Below, piece by piece: positions 51,290 through 60,123 of a DNA stretch of 64,000 nt. How positions within the stretch are numbered: position 1 is the first letter of the stretch; each line of letters starts with the position of its first letter. The DNA is taken from positions 2,901,104-2,965,103 of the forward strand of contig NZ_CP062948.1 in NCBI RefSeq assembly GCF_014898175.1, read 5' to 3'. A program made the position numbers and the translations under genes. The notes beneath the pieces are model-generated. The model was given only the letters and a program-made list of their open reading frames with translations. It ran no database searches and was not told the DNA's origin. Source of the stretch: Bifidobacterium lemurum (GTDB lineage: Bacteria > Actinomycetota > Actinomycetes > Actinomycetales > Bifidobacteriaceae).

Positions 51290-52147
51290 TTATGCAAAAT
51301 CCCTTTCGCTGATATTCACATCGGACATCTCGTCGTCCACGCCGGGCATCCATCTCAGGTGCAGCGGAGCATACGGCCCGTCCTGCCTGAACTGGACGGC
51401 GCCTTGTTTGAAGAAGGCGAGAACGGCCAGGAACCGGGCCACGATTTCGATGCGATGCTCCGCATCCTCGGTGAGCTGGGCGAAGGTGATCGACTCCCCC
51501 GCCGGCAACGCGCGCAGCCGGTCGCGCACCAGAGCTGATTGGGCGCGCAGGTCGACCAGCGGCACATGCAGCTGGTGGACGCTGACCTGCGAGACGGGCG
51601 CGTTGGCGAACACCTGGGCCGCCAGCCTGGCCAGATCCTCCGCGCCCAAAGTCCAGGCGAGTTCGGGCAGCATGGCCGCCACGGTGTCGTCCACCACGCC
51701 GGGATGGGGGAACCGGCCGGAATTCGCGGCGAAGCGCGCGCGGAAATCATTGGACGCCTGTTTGAACGCGCGGTACTGCAACAGCCTCGCGAACAGCAGA
51801 TCGCGTTCGCGCAGGGCTTCGAGACTCTGCTCGTCGCGGCGCTCGTCCTCGCCGCCCGGCAGCAAGGCGACGCTTTTCGCCTCCACCAGAATCGAGGCGA
51901 CGTCGAGGAATGCGCTGGCCTCGTCCATATCGCGCGCGAAATCCAACGTGCGCGCGTAGGCGAGGAACTCCTCGGTGATGGTGGACAACGACACCTCGGT
52001 GAGCTCCAGCCGATTGTTGGCGATCATGCCGAGCAACGCGTCGAAGGGACCGGAATACACCTCCAGATCCACATGGAATCCGGAAGCCGACTCCGTCTCG
52101 GACGGGACGTCCGTCTGGTCGGCGATCAGCCGTTCGATCTCATCCAT
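51290..52147 (-). CDS. scpA: Segregation and condensation protein ScpA
   Basis: A 285-residue kleisin that bridges the SMC head domains. It begins the conserved part with FHVDLEVYSGPFDALLGMI, then ITEEFLAYARTLDFARDMDEASAFLDVASILVEAKS-type helices (broken up here by spacing) and ends in a winged-helix with RIEIVARFLAVLAFFK. ATG 52147 follows GGGAG at about 12 bp; an upstream ATG (52165) would add 6 residues. One base separates it from scpB. The pair lies after parA. Confidence 0.93.
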   Translation of the reverse strand: MDEIERLIADQTDVPSETESASGFHVDLEVYSGPFDALLGMIANNRLELTEVSLSTITEEFLAYARTLDFARDMDEASAFLDVASILVEAKSVALLPGGEDERRDEQSLEALRERDLLFARLLQYRAFKQASNDFRARFAANSGRFPHPGVVDDTVAAMLPELAWTLGAEDLARLAAQVFANAPVSQVSVHQLHVPLVDLRAQSALVRDRLRALPAGESITFAQLTEDAEHRIEIVARFLAVLAFFKQGAVQFRQDGPYAPLHLRWMPGVDDEMSDVNISERDFA

Positions 52148-52246
52148 GGCGCGCCACGCTCCCATACGTCATACGCGCAACCCGCGCGGAAGGCGCGGAC
52201 GCGACGCGACGGGCCCTCGGGGACGCCGAGCATGCCAGGCGACGCA

Positions 52247-53164
52247 TCAGGCGATGATGCCCCGCGACACCAGCTCGCGCGCCACCTCGCGGTATTCCTT
52301 GCTGGTTTTGTGCCCGGGCGCGAAGATGGTGATCGGAGCGGCGGCCACGGTGGAATCCGGCAGTTTGATGGAACGTGAGATCACCGTGTGGAACACCTTG
52401 TCGTCGAACGCCTCGTAGATGCGCTGCAGCACCTCCTCGCAGTGCAGGGTCTTGGTGAACATCGTCACCAGCACGCCGTACACCTGCAGATCGGGATTGA
52501 TGCGGCTGCGCACCTTGTCGATGGACTGCATGAGTAGGGCCACGCCGCGCAGGGCGAAGAACTCGGCGGCCACGGGGATGATCACTCCATCCGCCGCGGT
52601 GAGCGCGTTGACGGTGAGCAGGCCGAGCGAGGGCTGGCAGTCGATGATGATCACGTCGTATTCGGCCTTGAGCCTGCGCAGCACGCCGGCCAGCACCTGT
52701 TCGCGCCCGACCTCGGTGACCAGCTGCACCTCGGCCGCGGACAGGTCGATGTTCGCGGGGATGATGTCGATGTCCTCGAAGGCGGTGTGGTGCACCACCT
52801 CATGCGGGTCCATGGACGGGTTGAACAACGCCGTGTAGATGGTGTTCTCCACCGTGTTCGCGTTGATGCCCAATCCCACCGTGGCCGCGCCCTGCGGGTC
52901 GAAATCGACGATCAGCACACGGCGGCCGTACTGGCTGAGCGCGCCGGCGATATTGATGGAGCTGGTGGTTTTGCCCACGCCGCCCTTCTGGTTGCACATG
53001 GCGATGACCCGCGCCGGACCGTGCTGACGCAGCGGTTCGGGGGCGGGGAAGGTTTCGTAGACGCGTCCAAGCAAATCCGTAGGCATAGTGTTCACCTTAG
53101 CAATATCCTTCGCCGCCACATCGCCCAAATCGAGCGATCCCTGCGCAAACGTTCCGTCTTCCAC
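52247..53164 (-). CDS. parA: ParA-family ATPase (chromosome partitioning type)
   Basis: A 305-residue P-loop ATPase with the deviant Walker A motif KGGVGKTTSS (K60-S69), FDPQGAATVGLG and DCQPSLGLLTVNAL. No parB is adjacent. The gene heads the scpA-scpB run in the order xerD-parA-scpA-scpB, the usual order in bifidobacteria and related actinobacteria. It may help position chromosomal or other cargo; the true partition ParA is usually near the origin with parB. It seems to start with GTG 53164, though ATG 53086 (MPTDLL) is possible. Confidence 0.9.
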   Translation of the reverse strand: MEDGTFAQGSLDLGDVAAKDIAKVNTMPTDLLGRVYETFPAPEPLRQHGPARVIAMCNQKGGVGKTTSSINIAGALSQYGRRVLIVDFDPQGAATVGLGINANTVENTIYTALFNPSMDPHEVVHHTAFEDIDIIPANIDLSAAEVQLVTEVGREQVLAGVLRRLKAEYDVIIIDCQPSLGLLTVNALTAADGVIIPVAAEFFALRGVALLMQSIDKVRSRINPDLQVYGVLVTMFTKTLHCEEVLQRIYEAFDDKVFHTVISRSIKLPDSTVAAAPITIFAPGHKTSKEYREVARELVSRGIIA

Positions 53165-53266
53165 CCCATCAGCCTATCGTGTCGTCCGGTCCGGCGGCAG
53201 ACTGCCACGCCGAGAACCCCGACTTCGCCCGGCATCGCCGCGGCGATGTCGTGCCGCGCGCGGTCT

Positions 53267-53287
53267 CGAGCGAAGTCGAGGCATCTC
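53267..53287. repeat. Remnant of a dispersed palindromic-repeat arm
   Basis: CGAGCGAAGTCGAGGCATCTC at 53267-53287 matches the word CGAGCGAAGTCGAGGGATCTC of the element at 46016-46036 with one mismatch. It lies just past the xerD stop, between xerD and parA. Confidence 0.6.
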
Positions 53288-53299
53288 CTGTCGGCGGCG

Positions 53300-54244
53300 T
53301 CACCTCGCGCGCGGATGGGCGGTCAGATACGCCTCGATGAGGTTCTCCGGCGCGACATGCGTGTAGATCTGCGTGGTGGTGACGCTGGCGTGTCCCAGCA
53401 GCTCCTGCACGGTGCGCACGTCAGCGCCTCCCTGGATCAGATGCGTGGCGAAGGAATGCCGCAGGGTGTGGGGGTGCAGCGGTTTGGCGATATGGGCGCG
53501 CTCCCCCGCGCCGCGCACGATCTCCCACACCGATTGGCGGGACAGCCGACGGCCCCGCTTGTTGAGGAACAACGCGCGCCGTTCGACGTTCGGTGCGTGC
53601 GCCCGGCGTTCGAGTTCGGGACGAGACCGTTCGAGATAGCGGCGCAGGGCCGCGCACGCGTAGCCTCCGACCGGCACCAGACGCTGTTTGGATCCTTTGC
53701 CCATCAGACGGGCGACCCGCTCGTCAAGGTCGACGTCCTCCAGATTCGCGCCGGTGGCCTCGGAGACACGGCATCCGGTGGCGTACATGAATTCGAGCAG
53801 CGCCTTGTCGCGCAGCTCCACCGGATCGAGGGCGCCGTCTTCGGCGTTCGGAACGACCGGGGCGACCGCGTCGAGCAAGCGCGACACCTCGTCCACCGTC
53901 AGCACGTCCGGCAGGGTGGACGCGCCTTTGGGCGCCTTCACCGAAGCCGATACGTCATCGGACACGACATGCTGGGTCAGGGCGAATTTGTGGAACTCAT
54001 GCACGCTGGCAAGACGACGGGCCTTGCTGCGCGCGCTTTCGCCGGCGTCGTCGAGCGAGGCGACGTAGCGTTCCACGTCATGGCGGGTGATGCGGGAAAG
54101 GTCGTCGATGCCTTGGGTGTCCAGCCAGTCGAAGTATTTGCCGAGATCGGATTCGTACGCCTTCACCGTGGACGGGGCCAATCCGCGTTCCACATCGATA
54201 TGGGCGAGGAACTGCTCGAGCAGCGGCGCGAATCCGTAAGTCAT
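53300..54244 (-). CDS. xerD: Tyrosine recombinase XerD
   Basis: A 314-residue tyrosine recombinase, partner of XerC at the dif site. The N-terminal SAM-like domain (about 5-90) contains LAPSTVKAYESDLGKYFDWL. Catalytic residues are in YATGCRVSEATG (Arg), HPHTLRHSFATHL (His-X-X-Arg), LGHASVTTTQIYTHV (His and the nucleophilic Tyr). ATG 54244 was chosen over an upstream ATG because the conserved domain begins here. It is followed by parA, scpA and scpB, all with roles in chromosome segregation. Confidence 0.92.
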   Translation of the reverse strand: MTYGFAPLLEQFLAHIDVERGLAPSTVKAYESDLGKYFDWLDTQGIDDLSRITRHDVERYVASLDDAGESARSKARRLASVHEFHKFALTQHVVSDDVSASVKAPKGASTLPDVLTVDEVSRLLDAVAPVVPNAEDGALDPVELRDKALLEFMYATGCRVSEATGANLEDVDLDERVARLMGKGSKQRLVPVGGYACAALRRYLERSRPELERRAHAPNVERRALFLNKRGRRLSRQSVWEIVRGAGERAHIAKPLHPHTLRHSFATHLIQGGADVRTVQELLGHASVTTTQIYTHVAPENLIEAYLTAHPRAR

Positions 54245-54311
54245 AGGCTCCAGTGTATTACGGCGGGTTCGACCCGCGATGCCGGGCGATACCACGATGC
54301 CGTCGGATACG

Positions 54312-54348
54312 ATGATGCCCCGCTCGCCACGGACGAGCGGGGCATCAT
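54312..54348 (-). terminator. Terminator after the infC-rpmI-rplT operon
   Basis: A 15-bp perfect stem (54312-54326 with 54334-54348) 15 bp past the rplT stop. Confidence 0.8.
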
Positions 54349-54362
54349 GCCAGAAGAATCGA

Positions 54363-54746
54363 TCAGACCTCGACCGGGGCGTTCACATCCTCGGGCAGGG
54401 CGGCCTTGGCGGCGTCCACGATGGCCTTGAAGGTCTCGGGATCGGACACGGCCAGCTCGGCGAGGGCGCGGCGGTCCAGCTCGATGCCGGCCAGCTTCAG
54501 ACCCTGGATGAAGCGGTTGTAGGTGATGCCCTCGGCGCGGACCGCGGCGTTGATGCGCTGGATCCACAGCTTGCGGAAGTCGCCCTTGCGGGCCTTGCGG
54601 TCGCGGAAGTTGTAGTTAAAGGAGTGAAGCAGCTGCTCCTTGGCCTTGCGGTACAGACGGGAGCGCTGGCCGCGGTAGCCGGAAGCCCTCTCGAGAACGA
54701 CGCGACGCTTCTTGTGGGCGTTCACTGCGCGCTTGACACGTGCCAT
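54363..54746 (-). CDS. rplT: Ribosomal protein bL20
   Basis: A 127-residue basic ribosomal protein, needed early in 50S assembly. Typical stretches are [18 protein letters not shown] at the start and [20 protein letters not shown] in the middle. It is last in infC-rpmI-rplT, 45 bp after rpmI. In other bacteria L20 represses this operon by binding the leader; a similar leader may be present here at 55696-55960. Confidence 0.98.
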   Translation of the reverse strand: MARVKRAVNAHKKRRVVLERASGYRGQRSRLYRKAKEQLLHSFNYNFRDRKARKGDFRKLWIQRINAAVRAEGITYNRFIQGLKLAGIELDRRALAELAVSDPETFKAIVDAAKAALPEDVNAPVEV

Positions 54747-54791
54747 ATTCTATTCCTCAGCTTTCTTAAAAGTCGTAAATTCCGGTGGGGC

Positions 54792-54986
54792 TCACTTGTT
54801 GAGCATGCGCTTGAGCTTCTTGGCCTGCGGGGCGGCGATCACGGTGTCGGTGGACAGCGCGCGACGCTTGCGGGACGACTTGTGCTCAAGGTTGTGGCGC
54901 ATGGCGCTGCCGACCTGCATCAGCTTGCCCTTGCCGGTGACACGGACGCGCTTGGAAGCGGCGGAATTACTTTTCATCTTCGGCAT
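54792..54986 (-). CDS. rpmI: Ribosomal protein bL35
   Basis: A 64-residue basic protein beginning [20 protein letters not shown], the canonical bL35 start. ATG 54986 has AAGGAGG upstream, and lies 20 bp inside the 3' end of infC, so translation of the two is coupled. Confidence 0.97.
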   Translation of the reverse strand: MPKMKSNSAASKRVRVTGKGKLMQVGSAMRHNLEHKSSRKRRALSTDTVIAAPQAKKLKRMLNK

Positions 54987-55695
54987 TGCTGCCCTCCTTG
55001 GTGTTGTTCTTCTGTTCGGAAGTCTGGGGTGCGATCTTGGCGTTCGCCTCGGCCATGGCCTGGGCTTGGGCCTCCTGCTTGGCGGCAAGACGCGCGGCCT
55101 GCCGGGCCTGGCGTTCGGCGCGGGACTGGTCGCCGCGACGACGCTGCTCGGACTGGGTGTGCACCTTCTTGCCCTTGGGCGCCAACGTCATGATGATGTT
55201 GCGGCCCTCCTGCTTCGGCTGGGATTCCACCGTGCCGAATTCCTCGACGTCGGCGGCCAAGCGCTGCAGCAGCTCGACGCCACCGATCGGACGGGACTGT
55301 TCGCGGCCGCGCAGCATGATCGTGACCTTGACCTTGTCTCCGCCGTTGAGGAAGCGGGTCACATGGCCCTTCTTCACCTCGAAATCGTGGTCGTCGATCT
55401 TCAGGCGGAAACGGATCTCCTTGATCTCCGCCGTGCTCTGGTTACGGCGGGCCTCACGGGCCTTGATCTTCTCGTTGTACTTGAACTTGCCGTAGTCGAT
55501 GAGCTTCGCAACCGGAGGCTTCGCGTTGGGCGCCACCTCGACGAGATCGAGGTTCGCTTCCTTCGCCAGGTTGAGGGCGACCGCGGTCGCGATGACTCCC
55601 ACCTGCTCACCCTTCGGGCCGATCAGGCGTACCTGCGGGACGCGAATCTCGTCGTTAATGCGTGGTTCGTCGCTGATGATGACTCCAATCCTCAT
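54967..55695 (-). CDS. infC: Translation initiation factor IF-3
   Basis: A 242-residue IF-3 that keeps 30S subunits free and checks start-codon pairing. The N-domain runs about 1-80 ([20 protein letters not shown]), followed by a basic linker and the C-domain ([20 protein letters not shown]). A ~60-residue charged, Ala/Gln-rich C-terminal tail extends past the normal 180-residue core, as in some actinobacteria. The start is ATG 55695, with GAAGGA upstream, not the rare ATT/ATC codon used in enterobacteria. Overlaps rpmI by 20 bp. Confidence 0.97.
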   Translation of the reverse strand: MRIGVIISDEPRINDEIRVPQVRLIGPKGEQVGVIATAVALNLAKEANLDLVEVAPNAKPPVAKLIDYGKFKYNEKIKAREARRNQSTAEIKEIRFRLKIDDHDFEVKKGHVTRFLNGGDKVKVTIMLRGREQSRPIGGVELLQRLAADVEEFGTVESQPKQEGRNIIMTLAPKGKKVHTQSEQRRRGDQSRAERQARQAARLAAKQEAQAQAMAEANAKIAPQTSEQKNNTKEGSNAEDEK

Positions 55696-55974
55696 GTTCC
55701 TTCAGCGGTGTTCCGGACCGGATCGTCTTCTAAGCTCCGTGTTCATGGCAAGCCGCGACCATCGCGCGTCGCGCGCTCGATCGCATACGGACACCTTGCG
55801 TGCCGTCAGCCGTTCTTCTATCGCGCGCCAAACGCGCCGGAACGGCGAGGCCATTGCCTTGAACCCGAAGCCCTGAAAGGCTTCCAGGTGGGGAATTCCC
55901 GCTTTCTTGATTTCTCAAGCCTTGTCGATATTACCATATGGCCGGACAACCGCGACACACCGCCGGCCCGCGCG
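55696..55974 (-). promoter_or_regulatory. Leader and promoter region of the infC operon
   Basis: A 279-bp region upstream of infC. GAAGCC (55867-55872) and GGCTTC (55879-55884) form a short hairpin, and GGGAATTCCC at 55891-55900 is a perfect palindrome. An AT-rich stretch near 55926-55940 (TAATAT on the minus strand) could be the -10 element. A structured mRNA leader is therefore likely; binding of L20 or IF-3 is inference only. Confidence 0.45.
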
Positions 55975-57645
55975 TCAACTCAGCGCGTCGATCAGACCGG
56001 CGATGCCCTCCTCGCGCAGGATCTCGCGATACGGTTCCGCCTCCCGTTCGATCAGCTGGTCGATGGCGCGCATGCCCAGCACCTCGACCGGCGCCTGGTC
56101 GTCGGTGAGAATGGTCGAATCCGCGTCCGGCTCGTCGACCTCCTCGAACCGCGCGGCCACCTCGTCCATCTCCCATTTGAGTTCGTCGCTGTGCGTGCGC
56201 ATATAGGTGGTGGAGCGCAGCGGAATCGCCTTGGCGTCGCGTTTGATGTCGCTCGCGCCTTTGGTGGACTTGTCCTCGCCGATGGTTTTGGCGAACAACT
56301 CGCGGTTGGTGGTGTTCGGCACGTCGGCGGTGAGCATGTTGCGTTCCCCGAACACGCTGGCGATGGTGTCGGTGAGAGCCTCGTTGATCGAGCCTTCGCC
56401 GTCGGAGATCATGTTCATGTTCACCACCATCACGCCGCCGGGGTTCAGATGCTCCTTGACCATCTCGAAGAACTCGACCGAGCTCATCTGGAAAGGTATG
56501 GTGATGTCCTGATACGCGTCGACCATGATCACGTCGTAGGTCTCGTCGCTGGCGGCGAGCCATGCGCGCCCGTCGTAGGTGGAGACGGGCACGTCGGCCG
56601 GCTCGTCGAAGTACTCCCCGGCCAGTTCGGTGATCTTCTCGTCGATCTCCACGCCGGTGATCTCCATATCAGGGTAATACTGCCTGAGCTGGCGCGCGTA
56701 GGTGCCGGTGCCCATGCCGAGGATCAGGGCGGAGTCGGCGTTGTCGGCGAGCGCGGGGGCGGCGAGGGCCGTGTCGTAGTACATGCCGGTGAGGCCCTCG
56801 TCCTTCATGGTGACGGACTGCACGCCGAACAGCACGTTGGTGGACAGGATCGTGCGGTCGGAGAGGTTCTTGACCTGCAGATAGTTGTAGATCGACTCGC
56901 CCTCGTAGGCGAGGTTCGTCTCCCAGAACGCGAATCCGCTCAGGGGCGAGACGCAGGAGGTGGCCACGAAGACGACCGTGGAGACGACGCAGGCGACGCG
57001 GCGGGCCTTGATCGAGATGAAATAGACCAGGGGGATCAGCAGCAGCACGCCCGAGAAGATCAGGAAGGTCACGAAGGTGCCCACGGCGGGGATGGTCACG
57101 AAGGTGGGCAGGAAGGTGCCGAGGATCGAGCCGATGGTGTTGCATGCGGAAAGACGGCCGACCACGGAGGCGTTGTCCTCGAGCGAGTCGGTGGCGAATT
57201 TGTTCAGGCCCGCGGTCACGGTGCCGAGCAGGAACAGCGGCGGCACGAAGATGACCATGCAGCTGACGAAGGCCGCGACGATGAGGAAGTTGGTCGACAC
57301 GCTTACGATCAGAAGTCCGGAGATGGCCAGGATCACGTATTTGCCGACCAGCGGGATCAGCGCGATCCATACGGCCGCGATCATGATGCGGAAATACAGC
57401 TTGTCGGGATTCGGGTCCTTGTCGGCCCATTTGCCGCCGAACACCGCGCCGAGCGCCAGCGCGATCATGATGGTGCCGATGATGATGGTCCATACGATCT
57501 GGGAGCTGGAGAAGTAGGGGGCGAGCAGACGCGAGGCGCCCAGCTCGGCCGCCATGACGGCCATGCCCGAGAAGAACTCCGTGATGTACAGGAAGATCTT
57601 CGATTTGAGGATCGGCCGTTCGCTGTCCTGCGTCTTCACCGCCAT
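55975..57645 (-). CDS. Membrane protein with C-terminal spermidine-synthase-like domain
   Basis: A 556-residue protein. The first ~240 residues form seven or eight hydrophobic helices in an MFS-like arrangement, with SGMAVMAAELGASRLLAPYF at the start. The rest is an aminopropyltransferase/methyltransferase fold with LGMGTGTYARQLRQYYP, the acidic TGVEIDEKI and MVDAYQDITIPFQMSS. Soluble spermidine synthases are about 290 residues. Proteins with this fused layout are common in actinobacteria and have no proven substrate; true polyamine synthesis is doubtful because the usual putrescine-binding D-x-x-D residues are not all evident. Single gene upstream of the infC region. Confidence 0.82.
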   Translation of the reverse strand: MAVKTQDSERPILKSKIFLYITEFFSGMAVMAAELGASRLLAPYFSSSQIVWTIIIGTIMIALALGAVFGGKWADKDPNPDKLYFRIMIAAVWIALIPLVGKYVILAISGLLIVSVSTNFLIVAAFVSCMVIFVPPLFLLGTVTAGLNKFATDSLEDNASVVGRLSACNTIGSILGTFLPTFVTIPAVGTFVTFLIFSGVLLLIPLVYFISIKARRVACVVSTVVFVATSCVSPLSGFAFWETNLAYEGESIYNYLQVKNLSDRTILSTNVLFGVQSVTMKDEGLTGMYYDTALAAPALADNADSALILGMGTGTYARQLRQYYPDMEITGVEIDEKITELAGEYFDEPADVPVSTYDGRAWLAASDETYDVIMVDAYQDITIPFQMSSVEFFEMVKEHLNPGGVMVVNMNMISDGEGSINEALTDTIASVFGERNMLTADVPNTTNRELFAKTIGEDKSTKGASDIKRDAKAIPLRSTTYMRTHSDELKWEMDEVAARFEEVDEPDADSTILTDDQAPVEVLGMRAIDQLIEREAEPYREILREEGIAGLIDALS

Positions 57646-57830
57646 GCTGGTTCCCTCTCGTATCGTTCGCTATGTGGACTGCGCCCAGATTATCAGCCCC
57701 GCACGCCGGCGCATAGGCGTTGTCTGCACGGCGAACCGGGCGGGTCGGACGAAAAACCGCCTCGGGCATGATGCGTCCCGCTTGTCCGGGATCGTCTCGC
57801 GATCCGCCTCGGACGCGTACACTGGCCGGT

Positions 57831-58601
57831 ATGAGCGATATGGGCAAGGTCTGCGTGGTGTTCGGGGCGGGAAGCTACTACGACGAGATTCCGGTCATTC
57901 CCCAAGGCGCGCTCGTCGTGGCCGCGGACGGCGGTTACGACCATGCGCTTTCGTTGGGCGTCACGCCCGATGTGGCGATCGGCGATTTCGATTCGATCAG
58001 CGGGATGCCGGATTCCCGTCCGGATGGCGGCATGTCGGGCGGCGGGCGCGTGCGCACCATCGCGTTGCCCGCGCAGAAGGACGAGACCGACATGCCGCAG
58101 GCGGTGAAGGTCGGCTGGAACCAGGGCATTCGCGTGTTCCATATCTTCGGCGGTCTCGGAGGCCGGCTCGACCATGCGTTGGCGAATCTGCAGATGCTGG
58201 CCGACATCGCGAGGCACGGCGGCATCGGATTCCTGCATGGCGACGGCAGCGTCGCCACGGCCGTCACGGATGGGGAGATCCGTTTTCCCGCGAACCAGGT
58301 GGCCGCGCGGCGCATGGTCTCCGTGTTCGCGCATTCCGACAAGGCGTTGGGCGTGACGATTCGGGGGCTGAAATACGAGACGGATCCGGTCGATTGGACG
58401 AACAGCCACGCGCTGGGAGTCAGCAACGAGTTCCTGCCCGGCATCCCCTCCTCCATCAGCGTGCGCGAAGGCACGCTGATCGTCACCTATCCCGTGGAGG
58501 CTCCGCAACCTCAATGGCGCAGCGGTGTGGAACAGGACGCGTCCTTCGGAGAGATCGACGACCGCCGGTCCGAACTGCTCTCCCCGCTCTTCCATGGCTG
58601 A
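57831..58601 (+). CDS. thiN: Thiamine pyrophosphokinase
   Basis: A 256-residue enzyme that phosphorylates thiamine with ATP to make thiamine diphosphate. The catalytic region is ADGGYDHAL...TPDVAIGDFDSI, with the GDFDS motif at about residues 46-50, and FGGLGGRLDHALANLQML follows. A loop of about 15 extra residues rich in Gly/Asp/Ser sits between them. The C-terminal thiamine-binding region is present (SHALGVSNEF). ATG 57831 was chosen because the conserved part begins within ten residues. No TPP riboswitch was seen upstream. Divergent from the spermidine-synthase-like gene. Confidence 0.9.
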   Translation: MSDMGKVCVVFGAGSYYDEIPVIPQGALVVAADGGYDHALSLGVTPDVAIGDFDSISGMPDSRPDGGMSGGGRVRTIALPAQKDETDMPQAVKVGWNQGIRVFHIFGGLGGRLDHALANLQMLADIARHGGIGFLHGDGSVATAVTDGEIRFPANQVAARRMVSVFAHSDKALGVTIRGLKYETDPVDWTNSHALGVSNEFLPGIPSSISVREGTLIVTYPVEAPQPQWRSGVEQDASFGEIDDRRSELLSPLFHG

Positions 58602-58661
58602 CGTCGCCGCCCGTGCGGCATTGCCGGCATGACATGGGAGATCCGGCCCGATCGATGCCGC

Positions 58662-58692
58662 ACGACTGCGCAGAGGACGACCGCGCAGTCGT
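58662..58692 (+). terminator. Hairpin after thiN
   Basis: ACGACTGCGC (58662-58671) pairs with GCGCAGTCGT (58683-58692) across an 11-nt loop. There is no clear U run, so this could be a terminator or a structure in the gap promoter region. Confidence 0.5.
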
Positions 58693-58743
58693 TGTGAACG
58701 CTCACGGAAGTTGCGCCTTGAGACTGAAAACACGCGCCAAACG

Positions 58744-58773
58744 TTGCCGTAAGTACAGGCGACGCATTAGAGT
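58744..58773 (+). promoter_or_regulatory. Candidate promoter of gap
   Basis: TTGCCG at 58744-58749 and TAGAGT at 58768-58773 with an 18-bp spacer, giving a 5' leader of about 60 bases before the gap ATG. Confidence 0.4.
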
Positions 58774-58841
58774 AAGGAACGTTGGTAAACAATGGCCGCC
58801 GCGCCACCGTGCGCCAAGGCCTATCCCAAAGGGAGAAATAC

Positions 58842-59899
58842 ATGACAGTTAAGATTGGTATCAACGGCTTCGGTCGTATCGGTCGTCTCGCCTTCCGCCG
58901 CATCTTCGAGCTTCAGGCTCGCGGTGGCCAGGCTGGTGACATCGAAGTTGCCGCCATCAACGATCTGACCTCGCCGGCCGCCCTCGCCTACCTGCTGAAG
59001 TACGACAGCACCCACGGCACCTTCAAGCACGACGACGGCACCCTGGTCGACGTGAAGGCCACCGAGGACTCCATCATCGTCGACGGCAAGGAATACAAGG
59101 TCTACGCCGAGAAGGACGCCAACAACATCCCGTGGGTCAAGAACGACGGCGTCGAGTTCGTGCTCGAGTGCACCGGCTTCTACACCTCCGCCGAGAAGTC
59201 CCAGGCCCACCTCAACGCAGGCGCCAAGAAGGTCCTGATCTCCGCCCCGGCCAAGGACGCCGACACCCCGACCGTCGTGTTCGGTGTGAACCACGACATC
59301 CTCAAGGCCGACGACGTGATCGTCTCCGCCGGTTCCTGCACCACCAACTCCATGGCCGCCATGGTCAAGCTGCTCAACGACAAGTGGGGCATCAAGGCCG
59401 GCTTCATGACCACCATCCACGCCTACACCGGCACCCAGATGATCCTGGACGGCCCGCGTGGCACCAAGTCCGGCCGCGACCTGCGCGCCGCCGCGGTGAA
59501 CACCATCGCCCACTCCACCGGTGCCGCCAAGGCCATCGGCAAGGTCGTCCGGAGGTCAACGGCAAGCTGCAGGGCCACGCCCAGCGCGTGCAGGTTCCGG
59601 ACGGATCCGTCACCGAGCTGACCACCGTGCTGAACGTCGAGACCACCGCCGACGAGATCAACGAGGCCTTCAAGGCCGCGTTCTCCGACACGGACTACTA
59701 CGGCTACAACGATGAGGGCATCGTCTCCGGCGACATCATCGGCGACACCCACGGCGGCGTGTTCGACCCGACCCAGACCGACGTCAACACCGTCGACGGC
59801 GTGACCCTGGCCCGCACCGTGTCCTTCTACGACAACGAGTACGGCTTCACCTGCAACATGGTGCGCACCCTGCTGTACTTCGCCGAGATCTCCGAGTGA
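58842..59899 (+). pseudogene. gap: Glyceraldehyde-3-phosphate dehydrogenase, frame broken by one missing base
   Basis: A GAPDH gene that would encode about 352 residues. The enzyme oxidises glyceraldehyde 3-phosphate with NAD in the lower part of the bifid shunt. The start reads [19 protein letters not shown], with the NAD-binding motif, and the catalytic Cys is in [19 protein letters not shown] precedes the ATG. Near 59549-59551 the frame shifts: GTCGTCCGGAGGTC should be GTCGTCCCGGAGGTC (VVPEV). After this the second frame continues perfectly ([19 protein letters not shown]) to the stop at 59899. This enzyme is needed for growth on sugars, so a sequencing error is more likely than true loss. 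Confidence 0.92.
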
Positions 59900-59943
59900 C
59901 CCGACGCGGTCTGACGACCGCAACGGTTCCCATGGAACTCATC

Positions 59944-59974
59944 AGGAAGCCCTCGCCCACGGCGAGGGCTTCCT
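59944..59974 (+). terminator. Terminator after gap
   Basis: A 14-bp perfect stem (59944-59957 with 59961-59974) with a 3-nt loop, followed by CGTTATT. Confidence 0.88.
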
Positions 59975-60000
59975 CGTTATTACGGTGTTTCCCGGTAAAG

Positions 60001-60100
60001 AGATCCTTCGACTTCGGGCTTCGCCCTCCGCTCAGGATGACGAATAACCATTATCAACGTCATCCTGAGCGCAGGCCGTTAGGCCGGAGTCGAAGGATCT
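60001..60100. repeat. Complete dispersed palindromic element between gap and ispH
   Basis: The arms at 60001-60042 and 60059-60100 pair at both ends: AGATCCTTCGAC with GTCGAAGGATCT, and CGCTCAGGATGACG with CGTCATCCTGAGCG. About 16 bases form the loop. Related arms occur at 1583, 44934, 45957-46090 and 53267. Confidence 0.92.
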
Positions 60101-60123
60101 CAACACGGATAGCCACGCGAAGG

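Noticed and set aside
54712..57771. 1019-residue plus-strand open frame over rplT, rpmI, infC and the spermidine-synthase-like gene
   Set aside because: It crosses four convincing minus-strand genes and their control regions; a product of high-GC bias.
58842..59899. True loss of gap in this organism
   Set aside because: Both sides of the single missing base are perfectly conserved and the enzyme is needed for the bifid shunt; sequence error is the simpler explanation.
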